Source: Indolivaga alginatilytica (GTDB taxonomy: Bacteria > Bacteroidota > Bacteroidia > Bacteroidales > Dysgonomonadaceae). Taken from it: 62,965 bases of DNA. A model generated the notes under the pieces. That model searched no databases. It was not told the DNA's origin and saw nothing but the letters and a program-made list of their open reading frames with translations. Both the position numbers and the translations under genes were made by a program. The DNA lies in contig NZ_QICL01000029.1 of NCBI RefSeq assembly GCF_003201355.1, forward strand, positions 1 to 62,965, given 5' to 3'. Shown one piece after another: positions 1 through 8,225 of the stretch (position 1 is its first letter; the number at the start of each line of letters is the position of its first letter).

Positions 1-196
1 CAGAAAGTCAGATCAACATCCGGACTACTAGTACATACGATGGGTAAAATTGCAATCGCATTTATTTATCTAATTTTTTAAATACTGATTCGCATTATTA
101 TTAAATACGTATTTAAAAAAGGCTCTTAAGAATCAAGAGATAATTAAAACATTCAATTAAAAAAAATGTTATATTGACAGTATCTAGATTTAGGCT

Positions 197-976
197 ATGA
201 AACTTAGAGTATTATTTATTGTACTTATCTTTTTTTTGAGGCTAACAGCCAGTCATGCTCAAGGGAATGATGTACTTACTAAACAAATAAATCATAATAT
301 TCATTCATGGATAGGGCTCCTTACAACCCACCGTTTGTCTGATAATTGGGGAGTTACTGCCGATTTTATTGTGAGAAGGGATGATTTTTTGAATGAGCCT
401 GGATTTTATTTCGCCCGTTTAGGAGGTGGATATTGGTTTAACGATAATATTTCTGTTACAGGTGCATATGGAAATTTATGGTTATACAGACCTCAACTAA
501 GTGACAAAAGTTTTACTCGGGAACATAGATTTGATCAACAGTTGATAGTTAATTCTAGTCTCTGGCGATTTAATGTTACGCAACGTTTTAGAATAGAATC
601 AAGATGGAGGGAAGTTGTGGAGGGAGATCAAACTGTGGGTAGAACATTCTCCGAACGAATCAGATATTTATATACCTTTCGTTTACCGATATCCAAAGAG
701 CCATCTGTTCCACAATTAATGTTTAGCAATGAGATTTTACTTCAGTTTGGAAAACAGATTGTGAATAATCCGTTGGACCAGATTCGTCTATTTGTAGGTA
801 TTCGCCATTCAGTAGGTAAGGGTGTAGCATACGATTTCGGCTACTTTCCTATTTTTCAACAAACTGCTGTTGGAAATGTATATAATCTAAACCATACAGT
901 TAGACTGCTATTTTACTTTTCTACTAGAAAATCTAAATTAGATAATCATAATTTGCAAATGGAAGAGCAGGAGTAA
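197..976 (+). CDS. DUF2490-family outer-membrane protein
   Basis: A 259-residue protein with a signal peptide (residues 1-22, hydrophobic core VLFIVLIFFL, likely cut after SHAQ). The rest alternates polar and aromatic residues as in a beta-barrel: repeated Phe/Tyr/Arg strands such as WRFNVTQRFRIESRW and a closing VRLLFYFS segment. The pattern and length fit the DUF2490 family, predicted outer-membrane proteins of Bacteroidetes of unknown function. It stands alone with about 275 bp to the next gene. The ATG start is set by the signal peptide. Family assignment is from recalled pattern, so moderate confidence; another small barrel family is possible. Confidence 0.72.
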   Translation: MKLRVLFIVLIFFLRLTASHAQGNDVLTKQINHNIHSWIGLLTTHRLSDNWGVTADFIVRRDDFLNEPGFYFARLGGGYWFNDNISVTGAYGNLWLYRPQLSDKSFTREHRFDQQLIVNSSLWRFNVTQRFRIESRWREVVEGDQTVGRTFSERIRYLYTFRLPISKEPSVPQLMFSNEILLQFGKQIVNNPLDQIRLFVGIRHSVGKGVAYDFGYFPIFQQTAVGNVYNLNHTVRLLFYFSTRKSKLDNHNLQMEEQE

Positions 977-1251
977 TAAAGACTTTCTCCTTTAATCTCA
1001 ATAAATATCTAAGTTGTTATTTTGTATTTCGTTTATTTATAGGGAAATATGTCTTGTTCTGTTTCTGTTCGTTTATTGGGAATTCCCGATTAGTAGAAAT
1101 CATAAAAAAGTAACTTTGTTGCTGTTATTGATAGAAAGTATCTATCTTAGCTTTTATTAAATGCAGAAAAGTATTTGATAATCTGTAATTACTAGATTTA
1201 TCAACCTATTTGGTAAATCCAGTCTTAAAAATTCACACTATAACAGAAAAT

Positions 1252-2412
1252 ATGTCCTTAATTGAAACGCATTACAAAAATATATATCAGTTGCTGGAAT
1301 ATGAAGATTACCCAAATCTTCTAAAAAAACTGATTGATTTAACATTAGATACCGAAGAATTGTCTTTTTATCAAAAGACTGTATCTTTACTTGATTGGTT
1401 AGAACAGAATCAAACTAATATTACCGAAATAAGAAAACGCTTTAACGTCTTGCTAGATGATCTTTTTTCGTTTTTACAGAAAAAAGGGAGTAAGCAACGA
1501 GAGAAGTTGCTTGTTGTTCAAAATCTGATAAAAGCTTACACTCAATCCCATTTTGCTTTAGGACCTATTAGCCTCGATATCTCCGAAGGCGAAATTATAG
1601 GATTAGTAGGAGAGAACGGAAATGGAAAAACAACGCTACTTCGTTCCTTATGTGGAGAATTAGTACCTACAAATGGAAGGATTAGTTATTTATTCGACTA
1701 TAAAGATGAATATGATCTACGGTCGCAACTGATTTATATACCACAGCGAACCAAAGACTGGCACGGATCATTATTATCCAATTTGCAATTTACGGCAGCC
1801 TCGTATGGCATTCTTGGTGAGGTAAATGAGCATTTGGTACAATTAGTTATAGCAAGAATGGGGTTAAGGGGTTATCGTCACTTGAACTGGAAGAGCTTAT
1901 CTTCGGGCTATAAAATGAGATTCGAGTTGGCTCGCATGTTACTTCGCAAACCGAAGTTATTATTGATTGATGAGCCTCTTGCTAATCTTGATATTTTAGC
2001 ACAACAAGTCGTATTAGACGATTTTAGGGATATTGCAAAATCTCCGTTTCGTCCTTTAGGGATAGTCTTGAGTTCTCAGCAACTATATGAAGTTGAGAAA
2101 ACTTCCGATCGGGTTATCTTTCTAAAGAAAGGACAACCTCAGAATGCAGATATAAAAGAAGGTGTTGCCGAATTTAAAGAGGTAGCTAAATTTATTGTGG
2201 AATTTGAAAGTGACTGGCAGCAGGAAGAGTTGAGAAAGGTATTCGCGACTCTTTCATTGGAAAATTTACAGATTAAGGGAGGGACTTATATTGCAATCTT
2301 TCCCGAAAGTACTTCACAAGAACGGTTTTTGCAAATAGTTGTAGATAATCGTATTCCTCTGAACTATTTTAGGAATATATCCAACTCAACTCGTCGCTTT
2401 TTTCTTTCTTAA
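1252..2412 (+). CDS. ABC transporter ATP-binding protein with N-terminal extension
   Basis: ATP-binding subunit of an ABC system. Walker A GENGNGKTT lies near residues 120-128, the signature LSSGY near 216-220, and Walker B LLLIDEP about 20 residues later, followed by the D-loop (ANLD). The frame could open at a TTG at 1210, but the ATG at 1252 is preferred and gives 386 residues. About 85 helical, charged residues precede the nucleotide-binding domain, which is unusual, and about 90 residues follow it. The next gene, 53 bp downstream on the same strand, codes for a polytopic membrane protein, so the two may form one transporter or ABC-2-like complex. Substrate unknown. Confidence 0.85.
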   Translation: MSLIETHYKNIYQLLEYEDYPNLLKKLIDLTLDTEELSFYQKTVSLLDWLEQNQTNITEIRKRFNVLLDDLFSFLQKKGSKQREKLLVVQNLIKAYTQSHFALGPISLDISEGEIIGLVGENGNGKTTLLRSLCGELVPTNGRISYLFDYKDEYDLRSQLIYIPQRTKDWHGSLLSNLQFTAASYGILGEVNEHLVQLVIARMGLRGYRHLNWKSLSSGYKMRFELARMLLRKPKLLLIDEPLANLDILAQQVVLDDFRDIAKSPFRPLGIVLSSQQLYEVEKTSDRVIFLKKGQPQNADIKEGVAEFKEVAKFIVEFESDWQQEELRKVFATLSLENLQIKGGTYIAIFPESTSQERFLQIVVDNRIPLNYFRNISNSTRRFFLS

Positions 2413-2465
2413 ATAGTTAGAAGCGTCACTTTTTTATCCATGTTATTTATTTAAATACTTCGACA

Positions 2466-4034
2466 ATGTTAAAGAAAATACAACAATATTTACTGTTAAA
2501 TCATCCTCTTCTTTGGAATATAAAGATTGTGCCTGCTTTACTAGGAGCTATCATAATTAATATTTTCTTTTTTATTGGAGGATATGTATTGACTAAAATA
2601 GATTTCTCATCTACTTATAGTAATCCTTTTTCAGGCGCAGCACTAGCGTATATGGGTGCTATACTTACATCTATACTGTTATTTATCATCTGGCTTGTGT
2701 TCTATTCGAAGAATAATGCTTTCAAATCTTTCTACCCAAGAAGCAGTGGAGGCTTGTATCTGGAATGGATACTTACTTTTGTCATCATTCTAGGGTTTGT
2801 ATCTTTCCCGTTTTCATATCACCAAGGATCGATCTCTAAGGTTAAGTCGTATGCCAGTAAATCAGAAATGATTAAAGCTGTAGAAACGCTTAATCTGATA
2901 AAAATATTGATCCCGACTGATAAAACAAGTTATTATCAGGAATATCCTACTCAGTTATCATTACCTTCTATGGAGTACGATCCTAATGTGAGTAATAAGT
3001 ATTCGGATACTATAGAATCACTATCATATCAAGATAGGGTGGCATCTGCCGAGTCTCGGAATATATATTATGAAGATTATCCGAACTTTACTCAATTATC
3101 CTTATTGAATTATTATACTCTCGACCAATTTTATTTTCCCAGTAAATGTGATTTTACAGTTCGAAATAGCGACACAGTCAAAGAATGGCTTATCAAACAA
3201 AACAAAGAGGAAATTAGTAAGTTGATGGATGCTTTTATTGCTTTGCAGAATAAGCACAATTTATCAATGAATTTTACAAAAGACGAGTGGATGGAGTTAG
3301 TTTATAATCCGGCTAAATATCCTGTCGGTGATTTTAATTTGATAACCCCTTATAATTATAAAGAGGAGGAAGCGAAATATGAATATAGTTATTATTATGG
3401 TTCGAATGAGAAAAGCTCTACCGGATATTATGTGTCTTACAGTGAACTGGAGGGGGCTTATAATAAGATAATGGATGCTTATCTTGATAAAGATGAAGCA
3501 ATAGCACTGTGTATGGTTGCTATTTGTATAGCTTTATCTATCTCTCTGTTTGTATTCTCGTTTAGAGCTAGTAGTGGCAAGGCATGGCTCATAGCTGCGA
3601 TCTCTATGGGATTAATCTTATTTATCAATGGAATCTTATCTCTGGCTGTTTCATCACCTATGGATTTTGGTGTAGTTGGTCCTCTGTTTTACATCTTTGT
3701 AATGTTGGCGATTTTCTCTTTCGAAATAGTTTCGGTCATAAGAAAAAATGTAGGAAGGAAAGCCAAAGGAAAATCGGATATATTTATAAATCACCTTATT
3801 TGGTATATACCTGCTGTACCTGCACTTATTTTTATGGCTATTTATATACTGGGTCACGATCAGTACTCATATTCAACAGAAACCTATAAAAGTAAAAGTC
3901 TCTATGAAGTATATCAGTTTATGGACGAACATATAATAGAGTTTATTTGGGGAAATATATGTCTGACATTTGTTTCTGTGTGGTTCTTTATCCAGATGAT
4001 TTTGAGGAAATGGAAAAGTTTGCCTGAACAATAA
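2466..4034 (+). CDS. Polytopic membrane protein, probable partner of the ABC ATPase
   Basis: A 522-residue membrane protein I do not recognise by family name. Hydrophobic segments lie near residues 22-44, 58-80 and 98-116; then comes a polar, Tyr/Ser-rich region of about 220 residues (roughly 118-340, with several YYxxYP and YSYYYG stretches); then five or so further segments to the C terminus (near 345-365, 370-395, 400-420, 440-462 and 490-512). Two membrane bundles around a large extracytoplasmic domain resemble ABC permeases of the ABC-2 type. Position right after the ATPase supports this. The permease role is inference. Confidence 0.7.
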   Translation: MLKKIQQYLLLNHPLLWNIKIVPALLGAIIINIFFFIGGYVLTKIDFSSTYSNPFSGAALAYMGAILTSILLFIIWLVFYSKNNAFKSFYPRSSGGLYLEWILTFVIILGFVSFPFSYHQGSISKVKSYASKSEMIKAVETLNLIKILIPTDKTSYYQEYPTQLSLPSMEYDPNVSNKYSDTIESLSYQDRVASAESRNIYYEDYPNFTQLSLLNYYTLDQFYFPSKCDFTVRNSDTVKEWLIKQNKEEISKLMDAFIALQNKHNLSMNFTKDEWMELVYNPAKYPVGDFNLITPYNYKEEEAKYEYSYYYGSNEKSSTGYYVSYSELEGAYNKIMDAYLDKDEAIALCMVAICIALSISLFVFSFRASSGKAWLIAAISMGLILFINGILSLAVSSPMDFGVVGPLFYIFVMLAIFSFEIVSVIRKNVGRKAKGKSDIFINHLIWYIPAVPALIFMAIYILGHDQYSYSTETYKSKSLYEVYQFMDEHIIEFIWGNICLTFVSVWFFIQMILRKWKSLPEQ

Positions 4035-4056
4035 TCATTGATAATAAAAATAGAAT

Positions 4057-4093
4057 AAAAGAAAGGATAGTTTCATATTGTTCTTTCTTTTTG
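4057..4093 (+). terminator. Weak intrinsic terminator after the ABC pair
   Basis: Arms AAAAGAAAG (4057-4065) and CTTTCTTTT (4083-4091) can pair around a 17-nt loop, and the right arm runs into T-rich sequence. It is A/T-rich and has little stem strength. It separates the ABC pair from the sdaA promoter. Confidence 0.4.
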
Positions 4094-4136
4094 TAAATTA
4101 ATAAGCTTAATTATACTGTATAAGATGTGGTTTATG

Positions 4137-4167
4137 TTGCAAATAGATAATCTTATGCCTAATTTTG
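4137..4167 (+). promoter_or_regulatory. Bacteroidetes-type promoter of sdaA
   Basis: A -33 TTG (4137-4139) and a perfect -7 TAnnTTTG match (TAATTTTG, 4160-4167) are spaced by 20 bp, the Bacteroidetes sigma-ABfr arrangement. Transcription would start near 4174, only about 13 nt before the sdaA ATG, so the leader is very short. Confidence 0.72.
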
Positions 4168-4186
4168 TAGACAAAGTAAAGTATTT

Positions 4187-5389
4187 ATGGAATCGGTAAA
4201 AAGTATTTTCAAAATAGGATTTGGGCCATCAAGCAGTCACACCATGGGACCCGGTAATGCTGCAAAGATTTTCAATGAGAGGAATCCTGATGCTCATTCG
4301 TTTCAGGTCGAATTATATGGAAGTTTAGCTGCTACGGGTAAAGGTCATATGACGGATGTGGCTATTGAAGCAATGCTTGCTCCTAAGAATGTAGAAATTA
4401 TATGGAAGCCCGAAATAGAACTGCCTTTTCATCCTAATGGAATGATCTTACATGCTTTATCGGCGAACAAGGAAACACTCGATAGCTGGATAATATATAG
4501 TATCGGTGGTGGAGATTTAGCGGATGAAGATACTAAAATACAAAGGAAGCCATTATATAGCATGACTACAATGACTCAGATACTGAGTTGGTGTCAGAAA
4601 ACAGGTAAAACTTTCTGGGAATATGTGTTAGATGTCGAGGGGCCTGAGATTTTCGATTATATGAGCCATGTTTGGGAAGTGATGAAGGCTGCAGTCCTAA
4701 AAGGACTGGATGAAGAAGGTGTGCTTCCCGGAGGTCTGGGATTGCAACGAAAAGCTTCGATGTACTATGTGAAATCGAAAGGATATCAAGGGTCTATGAA
4801 AAGTAGGGCTCAGCTCTTTGCCTATGCTTTGGCTATGTCCGAAACAAATGCATCGGGTGGGGAAGTGGTTACAGCTCCTACATGTGGTTCGTGTGGTGTT
4901 TTACCTGCTGTTTTATACCATTTGCATACAAGTCACCACGATTTCAGTGATAAGAAAATTATACGTGCACTAATTACCGCAGGTTTGATAGGGGCAATAG
5001 TTAAAAACAATGCATCCGTATCGGGAGCCGAAGTGGGATGCCAAGGTGAAATAGGTGTGGCTTGTGCAATGGCTGCCGCTGCCGGAGCTCAGCTTTTTGG
5101 TGGATCTACTGCTCAGATTGAATATGCTGCCGAAATGGGGCTTGAGCATCATTTGGGTTTAACTTGCGATCCGATAGGCGGTTTAGTTCAGGTTCCATGT
5201 ATAGAGCGTAATGCTTTTGCAGCCGTGAGAGCGTTAGATTCATGTTCTTATGCTATGCTTTCGGACGGAAAACATATAGTTAGTTTTGATAAGGTAGTAC
5301 GTACTATGAAAGAGACGGGGCACGATTTACCTAGTTTATATAAGGAAACCTCTCATGGAGGATTAGCCAAATATATTGACGAAGATTAA
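4187..5389 (+). CDS. sdaA: L-serine ammonia-lyase (single-chain, iron-sulfur)
   Basis: Deaminates L-serine to pyruvate and ammonia in the cytoplasm using a [4Fe-4S] cluster. The N-terminal GPSSSHTMGP motif (residues 13-22) is the substrate-binding signature of the beta domain. The alpha domain carries the cysteine regions TAPTCGSCG, GAEVGCQGE and CDPIGGLVQVPC that hold the cluster and active site. The 400-residue length fits the one-chain bacterial form with both domains fused. It has its own promoter with a very short leader, and its stop codon is followed at once by a degenerate copy of the window's hairpin repeat. Confidence 0.95.
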   Translation: MESVKSIFKIGFGPSSSHTMGPGNAAKIFNERNPDAHSFQVELYGSLAATGKGHMTDVAIEAMLAPKNVEIIWKPEIELPFHPNGMILHALSANKETLDSWIIYSIGGGDLADEDTKIQRKPLYSMTTMTQILSWCQKTGKTFWEYVLDVEGPEIFDYMSHVWEVMKAAVLKGLDEEGVLPGGLGLQRKASMYYVKSKGYQGSMKSRAQLFAYALAMSETNASGGEVVTAPTCGSCGVLPAVLYHLHTSHHDFSDKKIIRALITAGLIGAIVKNNASVSGAEVGCQGEIGVACAMAAAAGAQLFGGSTAQIEYAAEMGLEHHLGLTCDPIGGLVQVPCIERNAFAAVRALDSCSYAMLSDGKHIVSFDKVVRTMKETGHDLPSLYKETSHGGLAKYIDED

Positions 5390-5414
5390 ACTCCGGATCT
5401 TTTTATTGTTTGGT
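5390..5414 (+). repeat. Hairpin repeat copy, degenerate, after sdaA stop
   Basis: The tail GATCTTTTTATTGTTTGGT matches the consensus tail of the interspersed repeat with one base missing, while the left arm has decayed. It begins one base after the sdaA stop codon. It is the only copy seen in the first 18 kb. Confidence 0.5.
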
Positions 5415-5473
5415 CAGAGAGGGCTTAGTTATTAGTTATAATTAGAGCAAACAATAGTAGAAAATATTTATAA

Positions 5474-5503
5474 TAAAAAGAGCAGCCAATTAGGACTGCT
5501 CTT
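5474..5503 (-). terminator. Intrinsic terminator between converging sdaA and XRE genes
   Basis: Stem AGAGCAG+CC (5479-5487), loop AATTA, then GG, a bulged A, and CTGCTCT (to 5502). On the minus strand the hairpin is followed by TTTTTATT, a good U-tract that ends the XRE transcript. On the plus strand the tail CTTCTTG is weaker but may also stop sdaA read-through. Confidence 0.72.
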
Positions 5504-5508
5504 CTTGT

Positions 5509-6183
5509 CTATATTATTTGAGTAAATAATGCTCTGAGTAGCCAATATTGAGCATGTGATTCTATTTCGAAAGGGTATTTTACCCATTCATTTAGTGATA
5601 AGAAGATTTTTCCTCCCGATTCTTTATATACTCCGGATTTTATACCTTCGTGATCAACCATTACCCCTAACTTATTTATTATTCGGTGAATGTTCTCTTT
5701 TACCACTTGTTCGTAAAGTAAAATATCTCCATTCTTAAAATCGAAACCTAGAGGGAGCGATTCCGAATCTTGTACTTCAATAGCTATTAATTTCGACTTG
5801 GCACTACTGGGGATAAGAATATGAGGAAGGTTGTATATAAACTCGTTATTATTGTAATGTAATTCGTAGTCTGCAATGTCTAAGGAAGACACATATGGAA
5901 CTTCTATAAATTGATGAGTCTTTTTTAATTTTTCAGTTTCTAAGACTAATTCGGTATTATAATGTAGTAGTTCGTTTACTGATAATTCTTTTAGAATAAA
6001 GTCGTTTAACGGGATGCCAAAATATTTAGCAATATTTACAATAGTCTCTATTTTGGGCTCGGCTCTAAATTCCTCATACGAAGATATGTTTCCTCTTGTT
6101 AATTGAAAAAGTTCGGCAAAGGCTTGTTGGCTTAAAGCCTTTACACTCCTTATCTTTTTTATATTTTTTCCAACTTTACTCAT
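5509..6183 (-). CDS. XRE-family regulator with S24-like C-terminal domain
   Basis: A 224-residue regulator. Residues 5-60 form a Cro/cI-type helix-turn-helix (LSQQAFAELFQLTRGNISSYE). Residues about 95-215 resemble the S24/LexA-like fold of cI-type repressors (DSESLPLGFDFKNGDILLYE, then a strand-rich end), but no clear Ser-Lys autoprotease pair is evident, so it may sense without cleavage. It is divergent from the YbjN-PspA-flotillin operon, and its promoter lies in a region with four TTAGC motifs, so autoregulation and control of the neighbouring operon are plausible. Targets are inference. Confidence 0.8.
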   Translation of the reverse strand: MSKVGKNIKKIRSVKALSQQAFAELFQLTRGNISSYEEFRAEPKIETIVNIAKYFGIPLNDFILKELSVNELLHYNTELVLETEKLKKTHQFIEVPYVSSLDIADYELHYNNNEFIYNLPHILIPSSAKSKLIAIEVQDSESLPLGFDFKNGDILLYEQVVKENIHRIINKLGVMVDHEGIKSGVYKESGGKIFLSLNEWVKYPFEIESHAQYWLLRALFTQII

Positions 6184-6227
6184 AAAAAAGTATATTTTTT
6201 GTTTGCCTAGTTAAATTTTTTATCTAA

Positions 6228-6284
6228 TTTAGCTAAAAATATTAGCAAATATAAGATATAAATTAGCAGAATACAAATTTTAGC
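6228..6284. promoter_or_regulatory. Candidate operator: repeated TTAGC motifs
   Basis: Four TTAGC pentamers occur in 57 bp (6229, 6242, 6263, 6280), two of them in the longer direct repeat ATTAGCA spaced by 21 bp (about two helical turns), plus the palindrome TTTAGCTAAA. They overlap the minus-strand XRE promoter and a weaker plus-strand promoter candidate (TTTG at 6202, 19 bp, TAATTTAG at 6225). Spacing and location fit binding by the XRE protein, but this is inference. Confidence 0.4.
6246..6277 (-). promoter_or_regulatory. Promoter of the XRE regulator
   Basis: Read on the minus strand: -33 TTTG (6277-6274), 20 bp, then -7 TATATTTG (6253-6246), a perfect TAnnTTTG. Transcription would start near 6240. 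TTAGC motifs at 6229, 6242, 6263 and 6280 lie within or next to it, and the one at 6229 is part of the perfect palindrome TTTAGCTAAA (6228-6237). Confidence 0.65.
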
Positions 6285-6329
6285 TGTGTAATTTCTTGAT
6301 AAAACAGACAGTACTTTATTACTAATATA

Positions 6330-6728
6330 ATGAATAGCATGTATTTCAAAAAAATAGAAACTTATATTTTGGAGTTGGGGTATTTAATCTCGTATCAAGA
6401 TGAGACTAATGGTGTATTCTGTATAAACAGTGAGGCTGATGGGATCAAGAATTTGATTATTGGAGTAGCTCCACCGATTCTGATAATCGAGCAATTTATT
6501 TTCACGTTGCAAAGTGATGATAAAGAAATTTTGAAATCATTATTAATAAAAAATAGAGATATTATATATGGAGGTTTTGTCCTGAATGAAGATGGCACGA
6601 AAGTTATATTCAGATATACGATGCAAATAGAGAATATGGATATAAACGAATTCGAAGGAGCATTAAATTCTTTGGGATTATTATTGAGTGAGTATTACGA
6701 ACAGATTATTGAATTCGCTAAAAAATAA
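6330..6728 (+). CDS. YbjN-like small protein, first gene of the PspA island
   Basis: A 132-residue acidic cytoplasmic protein with no signal peptide. Alternating beta strands and helices (YISYQDETNGVFCI, LIIGVAPPILIIEQFIF, ending in a helix LLLSEYYEQIIEFAKK) match the YbjN / type III secretion chaperone-like fold. Such proteins are often encoded beside PspA and flotillin genes; in enterobacteria YbjN is a stress-linked regulator of unclear mechanism. The next gene, pspA, starts 5 bp after the stop. An alternative start at the fourth codon is possible. Family assignment moderate. Confidence 0.65.
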   Translation: MNSMYFKKIETYILELGYLISYQDETNGVFCINSEADGIKNLIIGVAPPILIIEQFIFTLQSDDKEILKSLLIKNRDIIYGGFVLNEDGTKVIFRYTMQIENMDINEFEGALNSLGLLLSEYYEQIIEFAKK

Positions 6729-6732
6729 GATT

Positions 6733-7434
6733 ATGAATATTTTCAAACGACTTTTTAGAATTGGTCAGGCTGAAATACATTCAGTATTGGATGGAGTCGA
6801 AGATCCTGTGCAAATTACAGAGCTTGGAATTATGGAAATGAAAGAGAATCTGTCTCTAACATTAGAGTCTTTGGCGAAAATAAAAGCAATGTCAATTCGT
6901 ACTAAGAATGATAAAGAGAAGAAGAGGTCTGAGGCACAAGAATATGAAAATAAGGCTGTGTTATTGATCTCGAAAGCTCAAAAAGGAGAAGTTGATATAA
7001 CTCAGGCTGAGAGATTGGCAAAAGAAGCTCTGCTTCGTAAAAAACAATTACTTTCAGAAATCAGCGATTTGGATGTGCAGCGTATAGAACATGAGAATGT
7101 ATCTTCGGATATTCAAAAAAACATTGAGATACTCAAGTTTAATATCGCAAAGTGGGAAAACGAATTAAAAACTCTTAAAGCTAAAATACGCATAGGTAAA
7201 GTTACTCAGGAGCTAAATAAGCAAATGGCTCAGATAGATAGTAATAGCACTGTGAATATGTTGGAGCGAATAAAAGAAAAGATAGCTGAAGAAGATGCTC
7301 TGACTCAGGCGTATGCATCTCTTAACAAGTGTAGCCTATCTATGGATGATGAAATAGATCGTGTGATTGGAGAAGATACTCAGAATGCTGATGCTGAATT
7401 GGACGAAATCAAGCGAAAATTGGGAATGCAATAA
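6733..7434 (+). CDS. pspA: PspA/IM30-family membrane-remodelling protein
   Basis: PspA/Vipp1-type, ESCRT-III-related protein that coats and repairs stressed inner membranes. The start is the ATG at 6733 (MNIFKRLFRIGQAEIHS, the typical amphipathic N-terminal helix); the open frame runs further upstream but overlaps the preceding gene. The 233 residues are almost entirely helical with long charged coiled coils (residues 45-190), and DPVQITELGIMEM near residue 24 resembles the conserved DPxxxLxQxIREM region of the family. It lies in one transcription unit with YbjN-like, YqiJ-like and flotillin genes, the usual partners. No PspF-type activator is seen nearby. Confidence 0.88.
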   Translation: MNIFKRLFRIGQAEIHSVLDGVEDPVQITELGIMEMKENLSLTLESLAKIKAMSIRTKNDKEKKRSEAQEYENKAVLLISKAQKGEVDITQAERLAKEALLRKKQLLSEISDLDVQRIEHENVSSDIQKNIEILKFNIAKWENELKTLKAKIRIGKVTQELNKQMAQIDSNSTVNMLERIKEKIAEEDALTQAYASLNKCSLSMDDEIDRVIGEDTQNADAELDEIKRKLGMQ

Positions 7435-7461
7435 GAAAAAAGAAACCTTTAAACTTTTACT

Positions 7462-8154
7462 ATGACAGACTTCTTACATACCTTATTTAATCCTCTGCCC
7501 AACGGAATAATGACCGTTCTGATGCTGATAATAGCCATTTATTGGATATTTGTGCTGATAGGCGGTATAGGCTTTGATGATATTGATCTGGATATCGACT
7601 TTTCACCTGATATTGATGTCGACGTAGAAGTTCCCGATATCGAAATTGATGTAGTTGATACTGATAGCCATATTGCAGTGGATAAAGTACCTCAAGGTCT
7701 GTTTCTTCGATGCTTGTCTTTTATAAACGTGGGACAAGTGCCCTTCATGATTATACTTTCCACCTTTATTTTCTTGCTGTGGATAGGCTCACTTATAACT
7801 ACTCATTTCTTTCATGTTGAGCATTTGGGGTGGAGATCGGCATTTATATTATTGCCACTGGTTATTGTGGGAATCATTTTAACGAAGGCTGCAACTACAC
7901 CTATGGCAAAATTCTTTAAAGAAATCAATTATCAGGGAGAAGTGGCCACCGATTTTTTCGGATGTTCAGGGAAAATGTTGTCAAATATTGAAGGAAAGAA
8001 AGTCGGCTCTGCTGAATTTCTGGTAAATAGAAATCCGATTAAATTAAATGTAATAAGCCTCAACGGAGACCCTGTTAAATATGGCGATACGGTTATAATT
8101 ACGGAAGAGCTACCCAAGCAAAATATATATATTGTAATCAAAGATACTTATTAA
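7462..8154 (+). CDS. YqiJ/NfeD-like membrane protein with OB-fold tail
   Basis: A 230-residue protein with three hydrophobic segments: about residues 15-37, 92-114 and 120-145. Between the first two is an Asp/Val alternating stretch (DDIDLDIDFSPDIDVDVEVPD, near 39-60). The C-terminal 75 residues are beta-rich (EVATDFFGCSGKMLSNIEGKKVGSAEFLV) and fit the OB-fold that NfeD and YqiJ proteins place beside flotillins. In E. coli, yqiJ precedes the flotillin gene yqiK, as here. It probably anchors or organises the flotillin below it. The exact family is inferred from topology and neighbourhood. Confidence 0.75.
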   Translation: MTDFLHTLFNPLPNGIMTVLMLIIAIYWIFVLIGGIGFDDIDLDIDFSPDIDVDVEVPDIEIDVVDTDSHIAVDKVPQGLFLRCLSFINVGQVPFMIILSTFIFLLWIGSLITTHFFHVEHLGWRSAFILLPLVIVGIILTKAATTPMAKFFKEINYQGEVATDFFGCSGKMLSNIEGKKVGSAEFLVNRNPIKLNVISLNGDPVKYGDTVIITEELPKQNIYIVIKDTY

Positions 8155-8225
8155 GGTTATTGGCTATAGCTTTACCTTATTTTGCACACAACAATAATTC
8201 TAACTAAATAAATAAAAAACCTTTT

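Noticed and set aside
1-81. A 26-codon frame open from the window edge, ending in a hydrophobic stretch (IAIAFIYLIF)
   Set aside because: It could be the C terminus of a membrane protein, but 26 codons without a stop is not significant and no motif supports it.
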